The notes beneath the pieces are model-generated. The model worked only from the letters and a program-made list of their open reading frames with translations, was not told the DNA's origin and did not search any database. DNA of 64,000 nt from Rhodocollybia butyracea (Eukaryota; Basidiomycota; Agaricomycetes; Agaricales; Omphalotaceae). Of the stretch, positions 12,369 through 22,202 are shown in pieces. The translations under genes were made by a program, and so were the position numbers. Position 1 is the first letter of the stretch; the number at the start of each line of letters is the position of its first letter. The DNA is taken from positions 434,001 through 498,000 of the forward strand of contig JADNRY010000005.1 of assembly GCA_015501585.1 (NCBI GenBank). Direction: 5' to 3'.

Positions 12369-14691
12369 ATGAACAGCGCGAACGGGATGAATACAACTAA
12401 CCCCCACCACAAGCGAGACACGACAATGACCTCCTTGACAGATACTGTCCTTGGGGAGAACACCGAACAGATGGATGGGGAACCACTTCGCAAGGGATCG
12501 AAGTTTACTGTGCAGTCTCCGGCGAGTGAAGCCCCAACTAACTCTCCGACACACGCACATTCTCGCCCCCTGAGAGACCGAAAAGTGGACTCCGACGTGA
12601 TACCTCCCCATGAAAACATAGACCACCGCACTTTGATCCTTTGCTTCGATGGCACAGGGGATCAATTCGATGCTGATAACTCCAATATCGTGCAATTTTG
12701 TACCTGTTTATACAAGGAGGACCACACTAAACAAATGGTTTATTATCAGGCAAGTCATAGATGTTCATGACGTTTATCTCGAATCTGAGTTATATATCCT
12801 CAGACTGGCATCGGAACCTATACTTCTCCTGCAGTTGACTCTCCAGTGAAGTCTCAAGTGTTGAAGGTAAAACTGTGATACGCTGTGGATGATTACTTGG
12901 ATTTATTTTTCTATACTTAACAGTTGATGAACAAGCTCATCGCGAAAGATCTGAGCGCTCATGTCATGGGTATGTCCGCCCCCTCAGTTATATGCGTGTG
13001 CACTGCACTAACTATCGACAGATGGCTATGAGTTTCTAATGCAGAATTGTGCGCGAATTGTTACATGAGCTGGGCATGTTATACGTTGCTTATCTGCCTT
13101 TCCTTATTTCAGACAGACCTGGTGATCGTATTTGTTTGTTTGGATTCTCCAGGGGAGCATTCACTGCCAGAAGGTGAGCAAAATGGGTTTCGGAATGCGC
13201 CTCCTGACGAGTAGTGACATGTTCCCCCCTTCAGTCTTGCAGGAATGCTGCACAAAGTTGGGCTGCTACCAGCCGGAAATTTTCAACAAGTAAGTTTAAT
13301 GTTCACATTGATTTGGAAAACTCGAACTTACGGTAACAGGTTCCATTTGCGTACAGGGTGTATCTAAGGAAAGAAAAGGATGAACCCGAGGCATCGTCTA
13401 AACGGTTTAAGGAGGCATTTTGTCGGGATGTGAAGATACAATTCCTCGGAGTCTGGTAGAAATTTTGCTTTCCTTTTGGTGTAGCCGTTCTTACATTTAC
13501 CTAGGGATACTGTAGACTCCGTGGGCCTTGTTGATAAATTACTCCCTTTTTCCGCTTCTAACTCCAGTGTCCACACCTTCCGGCATGCACTCTCCCTTGA
13601 CGAACATCGTGCCAAATTCCAGCCTAATTTTTGGAGTCTTCCCCATTGTCCTAAGGAGTTTTTAGGGGACCCTGCAAATCGTTCCGACGATACCGAAAAG
13701 TCAGATAGGAAAGGCCACGCTCCTGTGCCATCAGCAAGCTCAAAACAAAGGCATAGTCTATTGCGGCCCTCGTCCGGCGAATGGGATAGCGAAGAAGACA
13801 ACACATTGCGTGGTGATGAAAAGCGGCTCTCTGTGCGCACCGAAGATGATGCGGCCCCTACTGATGTGAAGGAGGTTTGGTTCGCTGTAAGTTACACTTT
13901 GAATTCGAGGGTCAAGCTGAGATCACAATATTTCGGATCTCATTGTAATAGGGCTGTCACACCGGTAATAGGTCTTCCTTTCGTCGTATGAGCTTGACAC
14001 TGATTCAATACGCGCGCTAGACGTCGGGGGTGGATCAGTGGCTAATTCCACACGTCACTCCCTGGCTCGTATCAGTCTTCGTTGGATGATTCGAGAATGC
14101 TTCAAAACAGAATCTGGTATCATGTTTCACTCTCATCGTTTGAAACAACAAGGGCTAGATATTGCATCTCTTCACCCTTTGACGCCTCGCCCTCCACCTC
14201 TCTCAGGTAGAGGTGAGATCATTCAAACCATTCCTCGAAAGGGATGGCTGCGAATTTTACCGATAATCCCTAAGAGATTCATACCACGAGATAAAGAGCC
14301 TGTGACCAACGTACGATGCGTGACCGAGGAGGACGAGGAGTTGTATGATAGCTTGTGTCCCAAGTATGACCAGCTCAGGCTCGCTCCTGCGTGGTGGATT
14401 ATTGAGCTGTTTCCGCTGATATTTCGTTATCAAGACAAACACGACCACCGGACACGAGTCGTTCGGTTTGTACTCTTACGCTTTTTGGGCTCAAAACTGA
14501 TTTAGTTGGTATATAGGTGCAACTGCGCCCGACCCAGACACTTACCGGAGCGGAAGTTCAAAGGAGCCCTCGTCCACCGCAGTGTCCAAATACGAATGGA
14601 TGCAGAAAAAAAAGCAAAGGGTCCGGACGGAAAACCTCGTAAATATCATCCCAAAATAACATTACCCCCGGGTGTTGTTTGGGTTGATTAG
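12369..14691 (+). CDS. DUF2235 alpha/beta hydrolase (Tle1-like), copy 3
   Basis: Intact paralogue of the predicted serine hydrolase family. Exons: 12369-12749, 12804-12866, 12924-12969, 13022-13048, 13113-13173, 13235-13289, 13340-13455, 13505-13886, 13952-13964, 14021-14465 and 14517-14691. Conserved blocks are LCFDGTGDQFD, YYQTGIGTYTSP, GDRICLFGFSRGAFTAR (nucleophile Ser), TFRHALSLDEHRAKF, GCHTDVGGGS, LRWMIREC and AWWIIELFP. The first intron begins with GC (CAG|GCAAGT), shared with copy 2. The last intron (14466-14516) contains an in-frame stop, so splicing is needed; copy 1 has no intron there. The N-terminal 70 residues are Ser/Thr/Pro-rich and low in complexity. No signal peptide or membrane segment is visible. 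Physiological role is unknown. Confidence 0.88.
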
Positions 14692-15308
14692 TCTTAGGAG
14701 AGATAATGGTTGCTGAAATCTAAGTAAGTGATCTTAGCGTTCCGCTCAATTTATAGCTCACCGATATGCGCCTTAGTCCATCGTTCGAGATTGTGCTCTG
14801 GAACTCAATATACTACTTTGACTTCGTCCCTTTAATAATGTTTGCCTTTATAAGCTGTAGCTATAAACCTGAGGGGTCCACAGTAGAACTCGCAAGTTTT
14901 CCTGTGTCCAACTTGCCTGTGGGCCCTGGGCGATCAATAATTCAATCAAGTTACTTTATCAGAGATAATCTTATCTAATCTAAACTTTCGTCTACTCCGC
15001 ACTTGATGACATGCTGAGATGACAAGTATATGCTCCTCCTTAATTTATACCATGACGCTCACCAATCGCTCATTTAATGGCGTCACTTGTGGAGGCGTAA
15101 ATGCATAAAACTTAAAAGGCCCCGTCTCGTTCCCCCCACCTCTATTCCGAGATAAGTGCTAGAGGCGCTTATTGGAGGATAAGATAGGCAGACGTGAGAA
15201 TCGGCATCTTATCACATCGTTAAGCGCCTTACGCTAAACTCAACCCGATTCTCAACGTCGCCAACATCTTCCGAAATACTCTACTTCTAAAAAGCTTTTT
15301 TCCTCGAG

Positions 15309-16808
15309 ATGACGGACAACTCTGCACCACCCAGGCTTCTCAAACGTTTCCAACCTCACGATTCTTCTTTCGACCGGTCGACTCGCACTAAACGGACGCA
15401 TATATCCCCGGAAGTAAACAACGCGTTGAAAAAACTTCCGCTGAAGACGATCCTAAAAAAGAACGTGGAAATCGGCGCTCGTAATGACAGCCGCAGGGAA
15501 AAGTATCTGGAGAGAGAGATGGCACGCGCTAGACATGCGCAGGCAGTGACAGAAACCATTCCAGGTGCCGCGCCTCCGAGACGGCCAGTAGAGGCGGACA
15601 TGGAAATCTCGGATGTGGAATCTACCATATCTCTCGAGGATGAAGTCTTCGATGGTCTCAGGAAGGACCCCACAATCTTTACAGAACTCATGCCTATCTT
15701 GGGCTCCCATGCTATTGTGGAGATGAGGAAGGCTAATGAAGAAGACGAGAAAGAGAGGTTAAGCATCGGTAGTACCTCTGGTGGAGCTACTGACCGCCAA
15801 AGCCAAGTTTCTGTTTTTGCAGGGCCAGAACCTCCTGTCCAACTTGTCACACGTAGTGCAGCTCAGCCCATACGCATCATCTTCCCAGACGCGTTCTTCG
15901 AAACGGCACGCCACAGTTATGTTTTTCCCCTCGCCTTCTTTTACCCACCAACCGCCGAGAAAATCATCAGCAAAATCCATCTCTACAAACAGTACAGAGT
16001 TCCAGGCATGACAACGAAAACATACGTTATTGACATCGACGATATTGTGAAGAAGTTGAAGGACGAGAAGGATATTGGACCTCTAAAGGATGAGGACCTC
16101 CTTTATAACCAGTGGTTCGAGGCCACTAACCAGTATTTCGCTTTCGAGCTCCAGCGATATGGCAATGATCCCGAAAGCCCTCGTCCGAAGTTTTTCAAGT
16201 ATCACTTTGGTTTTTTCAGGAACCAACGTGATTCCGAGAAGTATTTCAACCTTTGGCTTCCAAAAGAAATCAAGATGCGAGCTAGCCACTATGCTCATAA
16301 CGAGAGCTTTCCTGCATCTTATTATGACAACCAGTGGTCCCTGGTCGAATCAGAGGCTTCAGCTTACCGGATTCTCGCTGAGTCGAAACAGCCTTCCTCC
16401 TCTTACTCTCACTCTGGTGGGAAGAATTCATACAACTCTGTGTTGTATTCAGCTTCGGCTTCAACCTCCACTCTTGCTCCTAACATGGATGCCAAGTCCT
16501 TTCCAGATCGCACTCGGCTCGTCCTTCCGGAACCGAGGTGCATCGGATGTGGTAGGAAGGGACACGTTTTGCAGGAGAAAGACTCAGGCGTACATGGTGC
16601 TTTCCCCTTCTGTGATTGGGACCGCGGTACAGGCATTATCCGAGCGAAGAATGGAGTTAACAGAGGTAAACGAATCTGCGTTGGATTCAACGCGATCGTC
16701 ACTTGCAAGTTCGGTGATGGATGTGCCTTTGCCCACATCTGCTCGTTATGCGGAGGCTCCCACTCCGCTCGCGAGCGTCACTCCTCTTGTTCCTGCAGAA
16801 CCGACTAA
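15309..16808 (+). CDS. retroelement gag-like protein with Cys/His cluster
   Basis: A 499-residue uninterrupted ORF starting at ATG 15309. The N-terminal third is basic (TRTKRTHISPEV, LKTILKKN) with a predicted helical, acidic middle; the centre (residues 190-340) is rich in aromatics. The C-terminus has Cys/His clusters: CIGCGRKGH, then CKFGDGCAFAH and CSLCGGSH, resembling zinc-binding knuckles or a CCCH finger. It sits directly upstream of RT in a different frame, which is the usual place for a nucleic-acid-binding gag-like product. No similarity to a host family is recognised. Confidence 0.75.
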   Translation: MTDNSAPPRLLKRFQPHDSSFDRSTRTKRTHISPEVNNALKKLPLKTILKKNVEIGARNDSRREKYLEREMARARHAQAVTETIPGAAPPRRPVEADMEISDVESTISLEDEVFDGLRKDPTIFTELMPILGSHAIVEMRKANEEDEKERLSIGSTSGGATDRQSQVSVFAGPEPPVQLVTRSAAQPIRIIFPDAFFETARHSYVFPLAFFYPPTAEKIISKIHLYKQYRVPGMTTKTYVIDIDDIVKKLKDEKDIGPLKDEDLLYNQWFEATNQYFAFELQRYGNDPESPRPKFFKYHFGFFRNQRDSEKYFNLWLPKEIKMRASHYAHNESFPASYYDNQWSLVESEASAYRILAESKQPSSSYSHSGGKNSYNSVLYSASASTSTLAPNMDAKSFPDRTRLVLPEPRCIGCGRKGHVLQEKDSGVHGAFPFCDWDRGTGIIRAKNGVNRGKRICVGFNAIVTCKFGDGCAFAHICSLCGGSHSARERHSSCSCRTD

Positions 16809-18925
16809 TCCTTTTGAAGACAATTTTTCGCTGGACCCTCTTAATTTTCATGACTTCGAAGATGTTATCCTACCCAGACAGCCAGCTTCCGACGCTTCTC
16901 CGTTAGAGAGAGAAATTTTTTATCGCATCACTACTCCTTATGACGCCACTGCCTTTGAAGCCGACTTACAGCAGTATAATCTTTCGGATCGTTTTCCCCT
17001 GCTCGTTCGCTATCTCTCTCAAGGTTTTCCGCTAGGCTATATGCCACATATTGAACATACAACAGTCATTCCAAATCACGCTTCGGTCAAAAAACATTCA
17101 GGCATAATCATGGATTTTCTTGCAGAAGAGGAGAAAGCACTACGCGTATCGGGTCCTTTCTCACAGGTCACTCTGGAACGTATTCTCGGCGGTCCCTTTA
17201 TTTCAGTACCGCTTATAGTGGCAGAAGCGGACCAGGGACCGGGCAAACCAGCAAAATATCGTATATGCAGTAACGCATCCAAAGGGGGTTTCAACCAGGA
17301 TGGTATCTGGGTGAATAGCATCAATTCAAATGTCGAGAAGGAGAAGTTCCCGACAACTTTTGACACTGCATCTAAAGTCGCTCATTGGGTGAGTTTTTTT
17401 TCCCTTGTAAAACTTTTAACTTGTTTCTTCATTCGGAATACCATTCCGATGTTTCGCTAGTCATGGCATACCCACAGTTCATTCATAATCATAATTTATT
17501 CATGGATTACCGCTACCGAAGCAACGTACCATGTTAATTCATCCACTTATTATCCATGATTATAATTTATTCCATGGATTACCGCTACTGAAGCAACGTA
17601 CCATGTTCATTCATCCACTTATTACTATTCATGGATGCACCCTATTGGGCATCATATCATGATTCATTTATGTGTCTTTGCTTTATTAGACTGAAATCCT
17701 TATCCGTCGAATCCATTCATTTATTCTTATCTCCAAGGTTGCTGTTGCTCCTCCATTAACACAAGCCTGTACGATGGACATCAAAAAATTCCACCGCACC
17801 ATTCCCATCGACCCACGACACAAACCCTTTCTGGTTTCGCAAGATCCACATGGCGAGTTCTGGCTCAACCACGTCCCTGGTTTCGGTTACTCGCCTGCCA
17901 GCAGCAATGCAGGTATGGTCTCAGCGGCTGCTAGGGAGATCTGGAGGGCCAAGAGGGTATTTCCAATTGCCAAGGTAGAGGACGATTTAGCGGTATTCCG
18001 GATGCCGAATAGGAACTTCGGCTACAACTATTCACGGGAAGATGCTCTGCAACGTATCGCACACTTAGGTATCCCTTGGCATCCTCCTGAGAAGAAAGGG
18101 GACCCATTCTTCGTATTTGCTTTCACGTTCATTGGTTTATACTGGGATTTATCGACAAGGAGAGTCAGTCTTCCTGAAGATAAACGACTAAAATATATAC
18201 ACCGCATTTCGACTTTCTTGGACCTATACCAACACGAAAAAGCTCCTTTGACCGCGGCAGAGTCTATCCACGGCACAGTATGTTACATCACGTTCGTTTA
18301 CAGAGAGGGTAGTTCCCACCTTCCAGCGATTTCAAATTTCCTCAGTGGTTTCAGGAACCGTGAAATATCTTCGGGCAAATATCTCACTAATGGGATCATC
18401 AGCGAGCTCAAGTGGTGGTTGAACATGCTGAAGACCCCCAACTACTTTCGACAGCTTAGCCCTCGAGGTCCCCTGTCGAATTTTGGGATATTTGCAGATG
18501 CCTCCACAGACTGGGGTATCGGGATCTGGATCCGCGGTCACTGGTCAGCCTTCAAATTGAAGCCTAACTGGAAAATCGAGGGCCGCGACATCTGCTGGCT
18601 CGAAACTATTGCCATCGAAATTATTGCCTTATATCTTGAAGCGGGAGGTTTCAAAAATTTATTCCTGCTCATTCGTTCCGATAATAATGGCACCATTGGT
18701 GCCCTTGGGAAAGGACGTAGTCCCAATAGATGGGTTAACACTGCAGTTCGCCGCATCTTTGCTACTTTTGCTTCACTGGCGATTGAGCCTTTGCTCGTTT
18801 ATATTGAGTCGGAGAAGAATCCGGCAGACCCACTCTCGCGCGGGATATTGGGTAGGCCAGAGTTCAAGCTGGTTACGTCTATAATGCTCCCAGATGAGCT
18901 TCAAGATATTCTGGTTCATGTATAG
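16750..18925 (+). CDS. retroelement reverse transcriptase and RNase H
   Basis: The frame is +1 relative to the gag-like ORF; the start is approximate because the join to gag is not clear (frameshifting, a base error or internal initiation). Exon 1 ends at 17388 and exon 2 starts at 17738; the joined frame reads HW then VAVAPPLTQACTMDIKKFHR. RT landmarks: KYRICSNASKGGFN, FPTTFDTASK, MDIKKFHRTIPID, SSNAGMVSAAAREIW and the catalytic-type DD in KVEDDLAVF (about 17970-17990). RNase H acidic residues appear in FADASTDWGIGIWI, CWLETIAIE, IRSDNNGTIG and PADPLSRG. The 349-bp intron inside the RT domain is unusual for a retroelement. Confidence 0.8.
17389..17737 (+). other. 349-bp intron inside the RT domain with internal tandem repeat
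   Basis: It begins TGG|GTGAGT and ends CTCCAAG|GTT; removing it joins two halves of the RT domain in frame. It is seven times longer than the host introns nearby. Positions 17491-17632 hold two copies of a 71-bp unit (ATAATTTATTCATGGATTAC.. and ATAATTTATTCCATGGATTA..) that differ at a few sites. Confidence 0.75.
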
Positions 18926-18931
18926 GTACGA

Positions 18932-20605
18932 ATGGGAATCCGTTTATCTAGATATTTATTCATTTATTCTTCATTCAGTACAGCCACATCTTCTGCGCTA
19001 GGATGTCCTAGTGCGAGGAGGGATTCACCGCGCGTCTCCCTTCCTCAAACGCATTCATTATATGACTCGCCTTTCGATTTCTATCCCGCTCATCCACCAT
19101 CAGGACCACAGATCAATGCGGTTCCCACTCAATCTTTATATGATTCACCAGCTTCTCCTCCTGTAGTTCCTCATTGCATACCATCATCACAGCTTCCAAA
19201 TCAATCTTACTCGCTCTATGACTCGTTATTATATAGTATTCCCGAGGATCCTCCTCCTAGCTCGAGTAAACCACCCAAGATACATCGACACCTCCCGAAC
19301 ACTCCCGACACTCCACAAAAATATCCGCTCACATCTCGCAAACCAAAGCAAGGCGACTCAATCACACCAAATCCGCTTCGTCCCAATGTTCAGGCCAAAC
19401 ACCGTATTCACGCCTGGACTACTCCATACGCTATAGCCAAACGCTCTGAGGCCGCTACCACCCTACCACTTGAAGTGCTTGACCTCGGGGACAAGGCTAT
19501 AAGTGAAGCACTTGCAGATAGCTCAAAATCATCTTATGCCGCTGGCCTTCTTCGTTTCACACAATTTTGCGATAAACTGATGATACCTGAGGATCTTCGA
19601 ATGCCTGCAGGCGAAGATTTAATAGCCGGTTTCATTGGATATCATTTAGGAGAGGTGGTCAATGTCAAAGGATGGTTGTCTGGCCTTCGTGCATGGCATG
19701 ACCTCCATGGAGCTCCCTGGCCCTCGGAGTCGAGGAAAATCCGTTTCGCCCGAGCTGGCGCCCGCAAAGCTGGATCCCACCGCCGTCGCCCAGTTAGGAA
19801 CCCTATCACACTCAAGCATATGGCAGCACTCTTTTTCGCGCTTGATTTTAACATTCCCTTTCATTGCTCCATATGGGCCGTTGCTTGTAATGCTTTCTGG
19901 GGTTGCCGAAGACTCGGTATGTATTGATTCTACTTAATGATTTATTTAATCTTATCTTCGTTCAGGAGAGCTCACTGTTCCCTCCCTCATGGGTTTCGAA
20001 ACTCGGTACCATGTCACACGAAACACTCATATTGTATTCACGCTCAACCCTGATAATTCGCCTCGCGCGGTTAGTTTCCACATCCCCTGGACGAAGACAA
20101 CTAAAGAACTCGGTGCCTCGGTTACTGGCACAGCCCAAGTCGGAGAACTCATTGCGCTTTGCCCTTTCCGCGCAATGAAGAGACACCTTGCCGCCAACAA
20201 CACGGTTCCCCAGGATTTCTCATTATTTGGCTTCTTGGATGCTAACGGCGCTCCCAGCATATGACAAAGACAACCTTCCTCAAATTCTGTGATGCGATAT
20301 GGAAAGGTGCTGGTCTTATGAATGTACATGGACATTCTTTCCGCATCGGTGGCGCGGTGGAGTTACTCATTGCTGGTGTATCTCCCGAGGTTGTTGCTGC
20401 TATTGGTGGATGGACTTCATTAGCATTCTTGATCTACTGGAGACGTTTCGAGGAAATCCTCCCAACCCACATTTTGAAGGCTTACGACTCGAACCAGATT
20501 TCTCGCCTTAAATCAACTTTAGATGATTTCAGAAAAACCCATAAAATTTCAGATTCGGTTATTGATGCATGTATTTCAGGTATAATTATTGAAGACTTTG
20601 AGTAA
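18932..20605 (+). pseudogene. retroelement tyrosine recombinase (one-base break)
   Basis: Phage-integrase-type recombinase. The N-terminal 170 residues are disordered and Pro/Ser-rich, with SLYDSP or a close variant repeated (HSLYDSP, QSLYDSP, YSLYDSL). The core-binding region follows (SSKSSYAAGLLRFTQFCD). Catalytic landmarks are the Arg in CRRLGELTVP across a short intron (donor after GGT near 19919, acceptor near 19964), the H-x-x-R box HGHSFRIGGA (about 20327-20356), and the nucleophile Tyr in FLIYWRRFEE (about 20437). At 20258 AGC-ATATG appears where AGC-CAT-ATG is expected; one missing C brings TGA at 20262 and separates the catalytic half. The start is uncertain; an intron between 18925 and 18990 is possible. 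Confidence 0.75.
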
Positions 20606-20705
20606 TTAGTAAAATTCCGTTACTACTTTTATCACAGCGCGAAAAGGGAAATAAACCAGCATTTCGTTGAATTAATTACGCCTTCGCTCTTTTTGGGTTT
20701 GTTTT

Positions 20706-20766
20706 CCCGCCCGTTCCATTCTTTTGGAGCTCTGGCTCTGTTTGGGACGGAACGTCCACGGGCGGG
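20706..20766. repeat. near-perfect inverted repeat downstream of the retroelement
   Basis: CCCGCCCGTTCC at 20706-20717 faces GGAACGTCCACGGGCGGG at 20749-20766, complementary except for a short internal bulge. It is followed by GC-rich palindromic sequence (GGGGCCGAGCCCC). Such structure is common near DIRS-type ends, but no matching copy was found at the left end. Confidence 0.5.
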
Positions 20767-20903
20767 AGCGCGGGGCCGAGCCCCAGCCAAACCCCTCCAG
20801 CTCTTATTGGTCATAACACTTCGCATAATTTACCTTCACTTATCACCTATGATTTAGGCAACTAGCTTATCCAAATCCATATCGACCAGCAGAAAATTTT
20901 ACC

Positions 20904-21688
20904 ATGGTTCATCACGCCCCTGCCCTTCGTATTGGATTGTACTTTGCGCTGGTAAATCTACTCGCTGTATCACTCACAGTATCTAGCTCATTATAGCGTT
21001 TTTGAAGTCCATATTCTCTATCATATTGCTAGGCCTCACTGGCGCGAGACTTCATCAGACATTGAACTTTGCTCCTGGAGTCAGTTTCCATGGTATGTCG
21101 GAGAGGCACTTTACTCCACCGCCGTTTCTTACTCGTATTTTCAGATCCCATCGTAGTCGGTCAGTCTATGGAAGCCAAGTCGTTGCCAGAGTTGCTAAAC
21201 TAATTGCTTTGTATAGAACTCCTTGTCACATCGATTCTTGCCATCATATGGTCCTGGTTCATGTGAGGGTCGAGCATACCATTTCGGATTGTGAGCTGAC
21301 CTCTCCCTTTAGCATACATACTATCCACAGTATCCGTGTCACAGGACCAGTCACGACCTTCCGTCATGAAGGCTTTGGCTATTTCGTTATTTGGTTGATG
21401 TTCCTTGTTGGCACTGCGATTGCAACGGTAACTATTCCCCTACTTTCATGATTGGTCGTGAATCTGAAGGTTCCGCAGAATAAGTGGGCCAATCTCTCGT
21501 CTTGCTTCGGCACATTCACATGCGATATTTTGACTGCAATCGTTGCATTCGCATGGCTCTGCTTCATCACCATGACCCTCATCGGAATCTCCAGTGCACT
21601 ATTCTTAGCTGGAAACAGTGGCTATGGAAGCGTCGATGAACCTCTACATGGCAGATGGGGAACTGGGGCCAAGACCTCAAATGTCTGA
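20904..21688 (+). CDS. MARVEL-like four-helix membrane protein
   Basis: Small integral membrane protein of a basidiomycete MARVEL-like family; role unknown, probably in the plasma membrane or vesicles. Exons: 20904-20951, 21008-21092, 21145-21159, 21217-21262, 21313-21427 and 21479-21688. The assembled product has four hydrophobic segments: LYFALSIFSIILLGLTGARL, ELLVTSILAIIWSWF, FGYFVIWLMFLVGTAIA and ILTAIVAFAWLCFITMTLIG. Loop landmarks typical of the family are LHQTLNFAPG, DPIVVEL and the C-terminal EPLHGRW. The third exon is only 15 bp. Splice sites are all GT-AG. Confidence 0.82.
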
Positions 21689-22202
21689 ATGATACTTTTA
21701 CGATTTTTTTCCTCATGCGTACGATGCTATTGCTTGCTTTTATTGATTCATCTATCGGCGTTTGCCTACTAATTTAATTCTTCTGTTGTTGTATAAGTAT
21801 CCAGAAGATATTGTGCGTCCCACTTTCTGTAATAAGTAGTGTAAAATAATAAAACATCTTGTCTGTCGTAGTTGTTCTCGTTCTCGTTCTGCCATTCTCA
21901 AATAGTGAACACTAATGGGGCATAACCGACGGTAGTCGCCGCGAGTCGAGTTTTGAATAAGAAAACTCGACTTGGTCATCAAGTCAAGTTGAAGCTGTTC
22001 GTCGAGTCAACTTGATCTGTTTTATCTGAAATTTTAGCGAACGACTAGCCTAGCTAGCTGTCTTTAGTGAAGAGAATACTCGTTCACATATAATATTATA
22101 AAGCGAACGACTTTTCTTCTCAATATCATCACGTGATGGCGGATAGGTACCGACCGCTAAGCGGCGCTAAGTTCTAACTTGAGTCGCTCAGCAGCTTTTA
22201 TC
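21689..22202. other. intergenic region with an inverted repeat
   Basis: No gene seen. At 21943-21973 the arms GAGTCGAGTTTT and AAAACTCGACTT flank a 7-base loop, with 11 of 12 paired. Further GAGTCAA/AAGTTGA-like pieces continue to 22015. It could be a small transposon relic or a cruciform; function unknown. Confidence 0.55.

Larger units (their letters stand above)
8228..15068 (+). repeat. tandem segmental duplication of about 3.4 kb (two units)
   Basis: Unit 1 is about 8228-11662 and unit 2 about 11669-15068. Each carries, in order, the 3' end of DUF2235 copy 1, the same intergenic stretch, and a complete DUF2235 gene (copy 2 or 3). The right ends of both units share ACCATGACGCTCACCAATCG. 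In unit 1 that sequence runs within a few bases into AAACCGAGGAAGAGCTCGG, which is internal to copy 1 (8229 onward). This marks the duplication joint inside the 3' exon of copy 1. Unit identity is high by eye, with scattered substitutions and small indels. Confidence 0.88.
15309..20605 (+). mobile_element. DIRS-like retroelement (gag-like, RT/RNase H, tyrosine recombinase)
   Basis: Three coding blocks lie on one strand: a gag-like ORF, an RT plus RNase H region, and a phage-integrase-type tyrosine recombinase. RT combined with tyrosine recombinase and no DDE integrase defines the DIRS order (DIRS, Ngaro, PAT groups). The termini were not resolved. I see no LTR; 20706-20766 contains near-complementary arms CCCGCCCGTTCC and ACGGGCGGG that may belong to the 3' end. 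The copy has a gag/pol frame change, a 349-bp intron in RT, a short intron in the recombinase and a one-base break near 20258, so it is probably not autonomous as written. It starts only 240 bp after the DUF2235 duplication ends. Confidence 0.85.

Noticed and set aside
16111..16160. GGTTCGAGGCC resembling a tRNA B box
   Set aside because: It lies inside the gag-like ORF and has no matching A box or foldable arms.
17491..17632. Repeat array considered as CRISPR-like
   Set aside because: Only two 71-bp direct units, no spacers, inside an intron of a eukaryotic retroelement.
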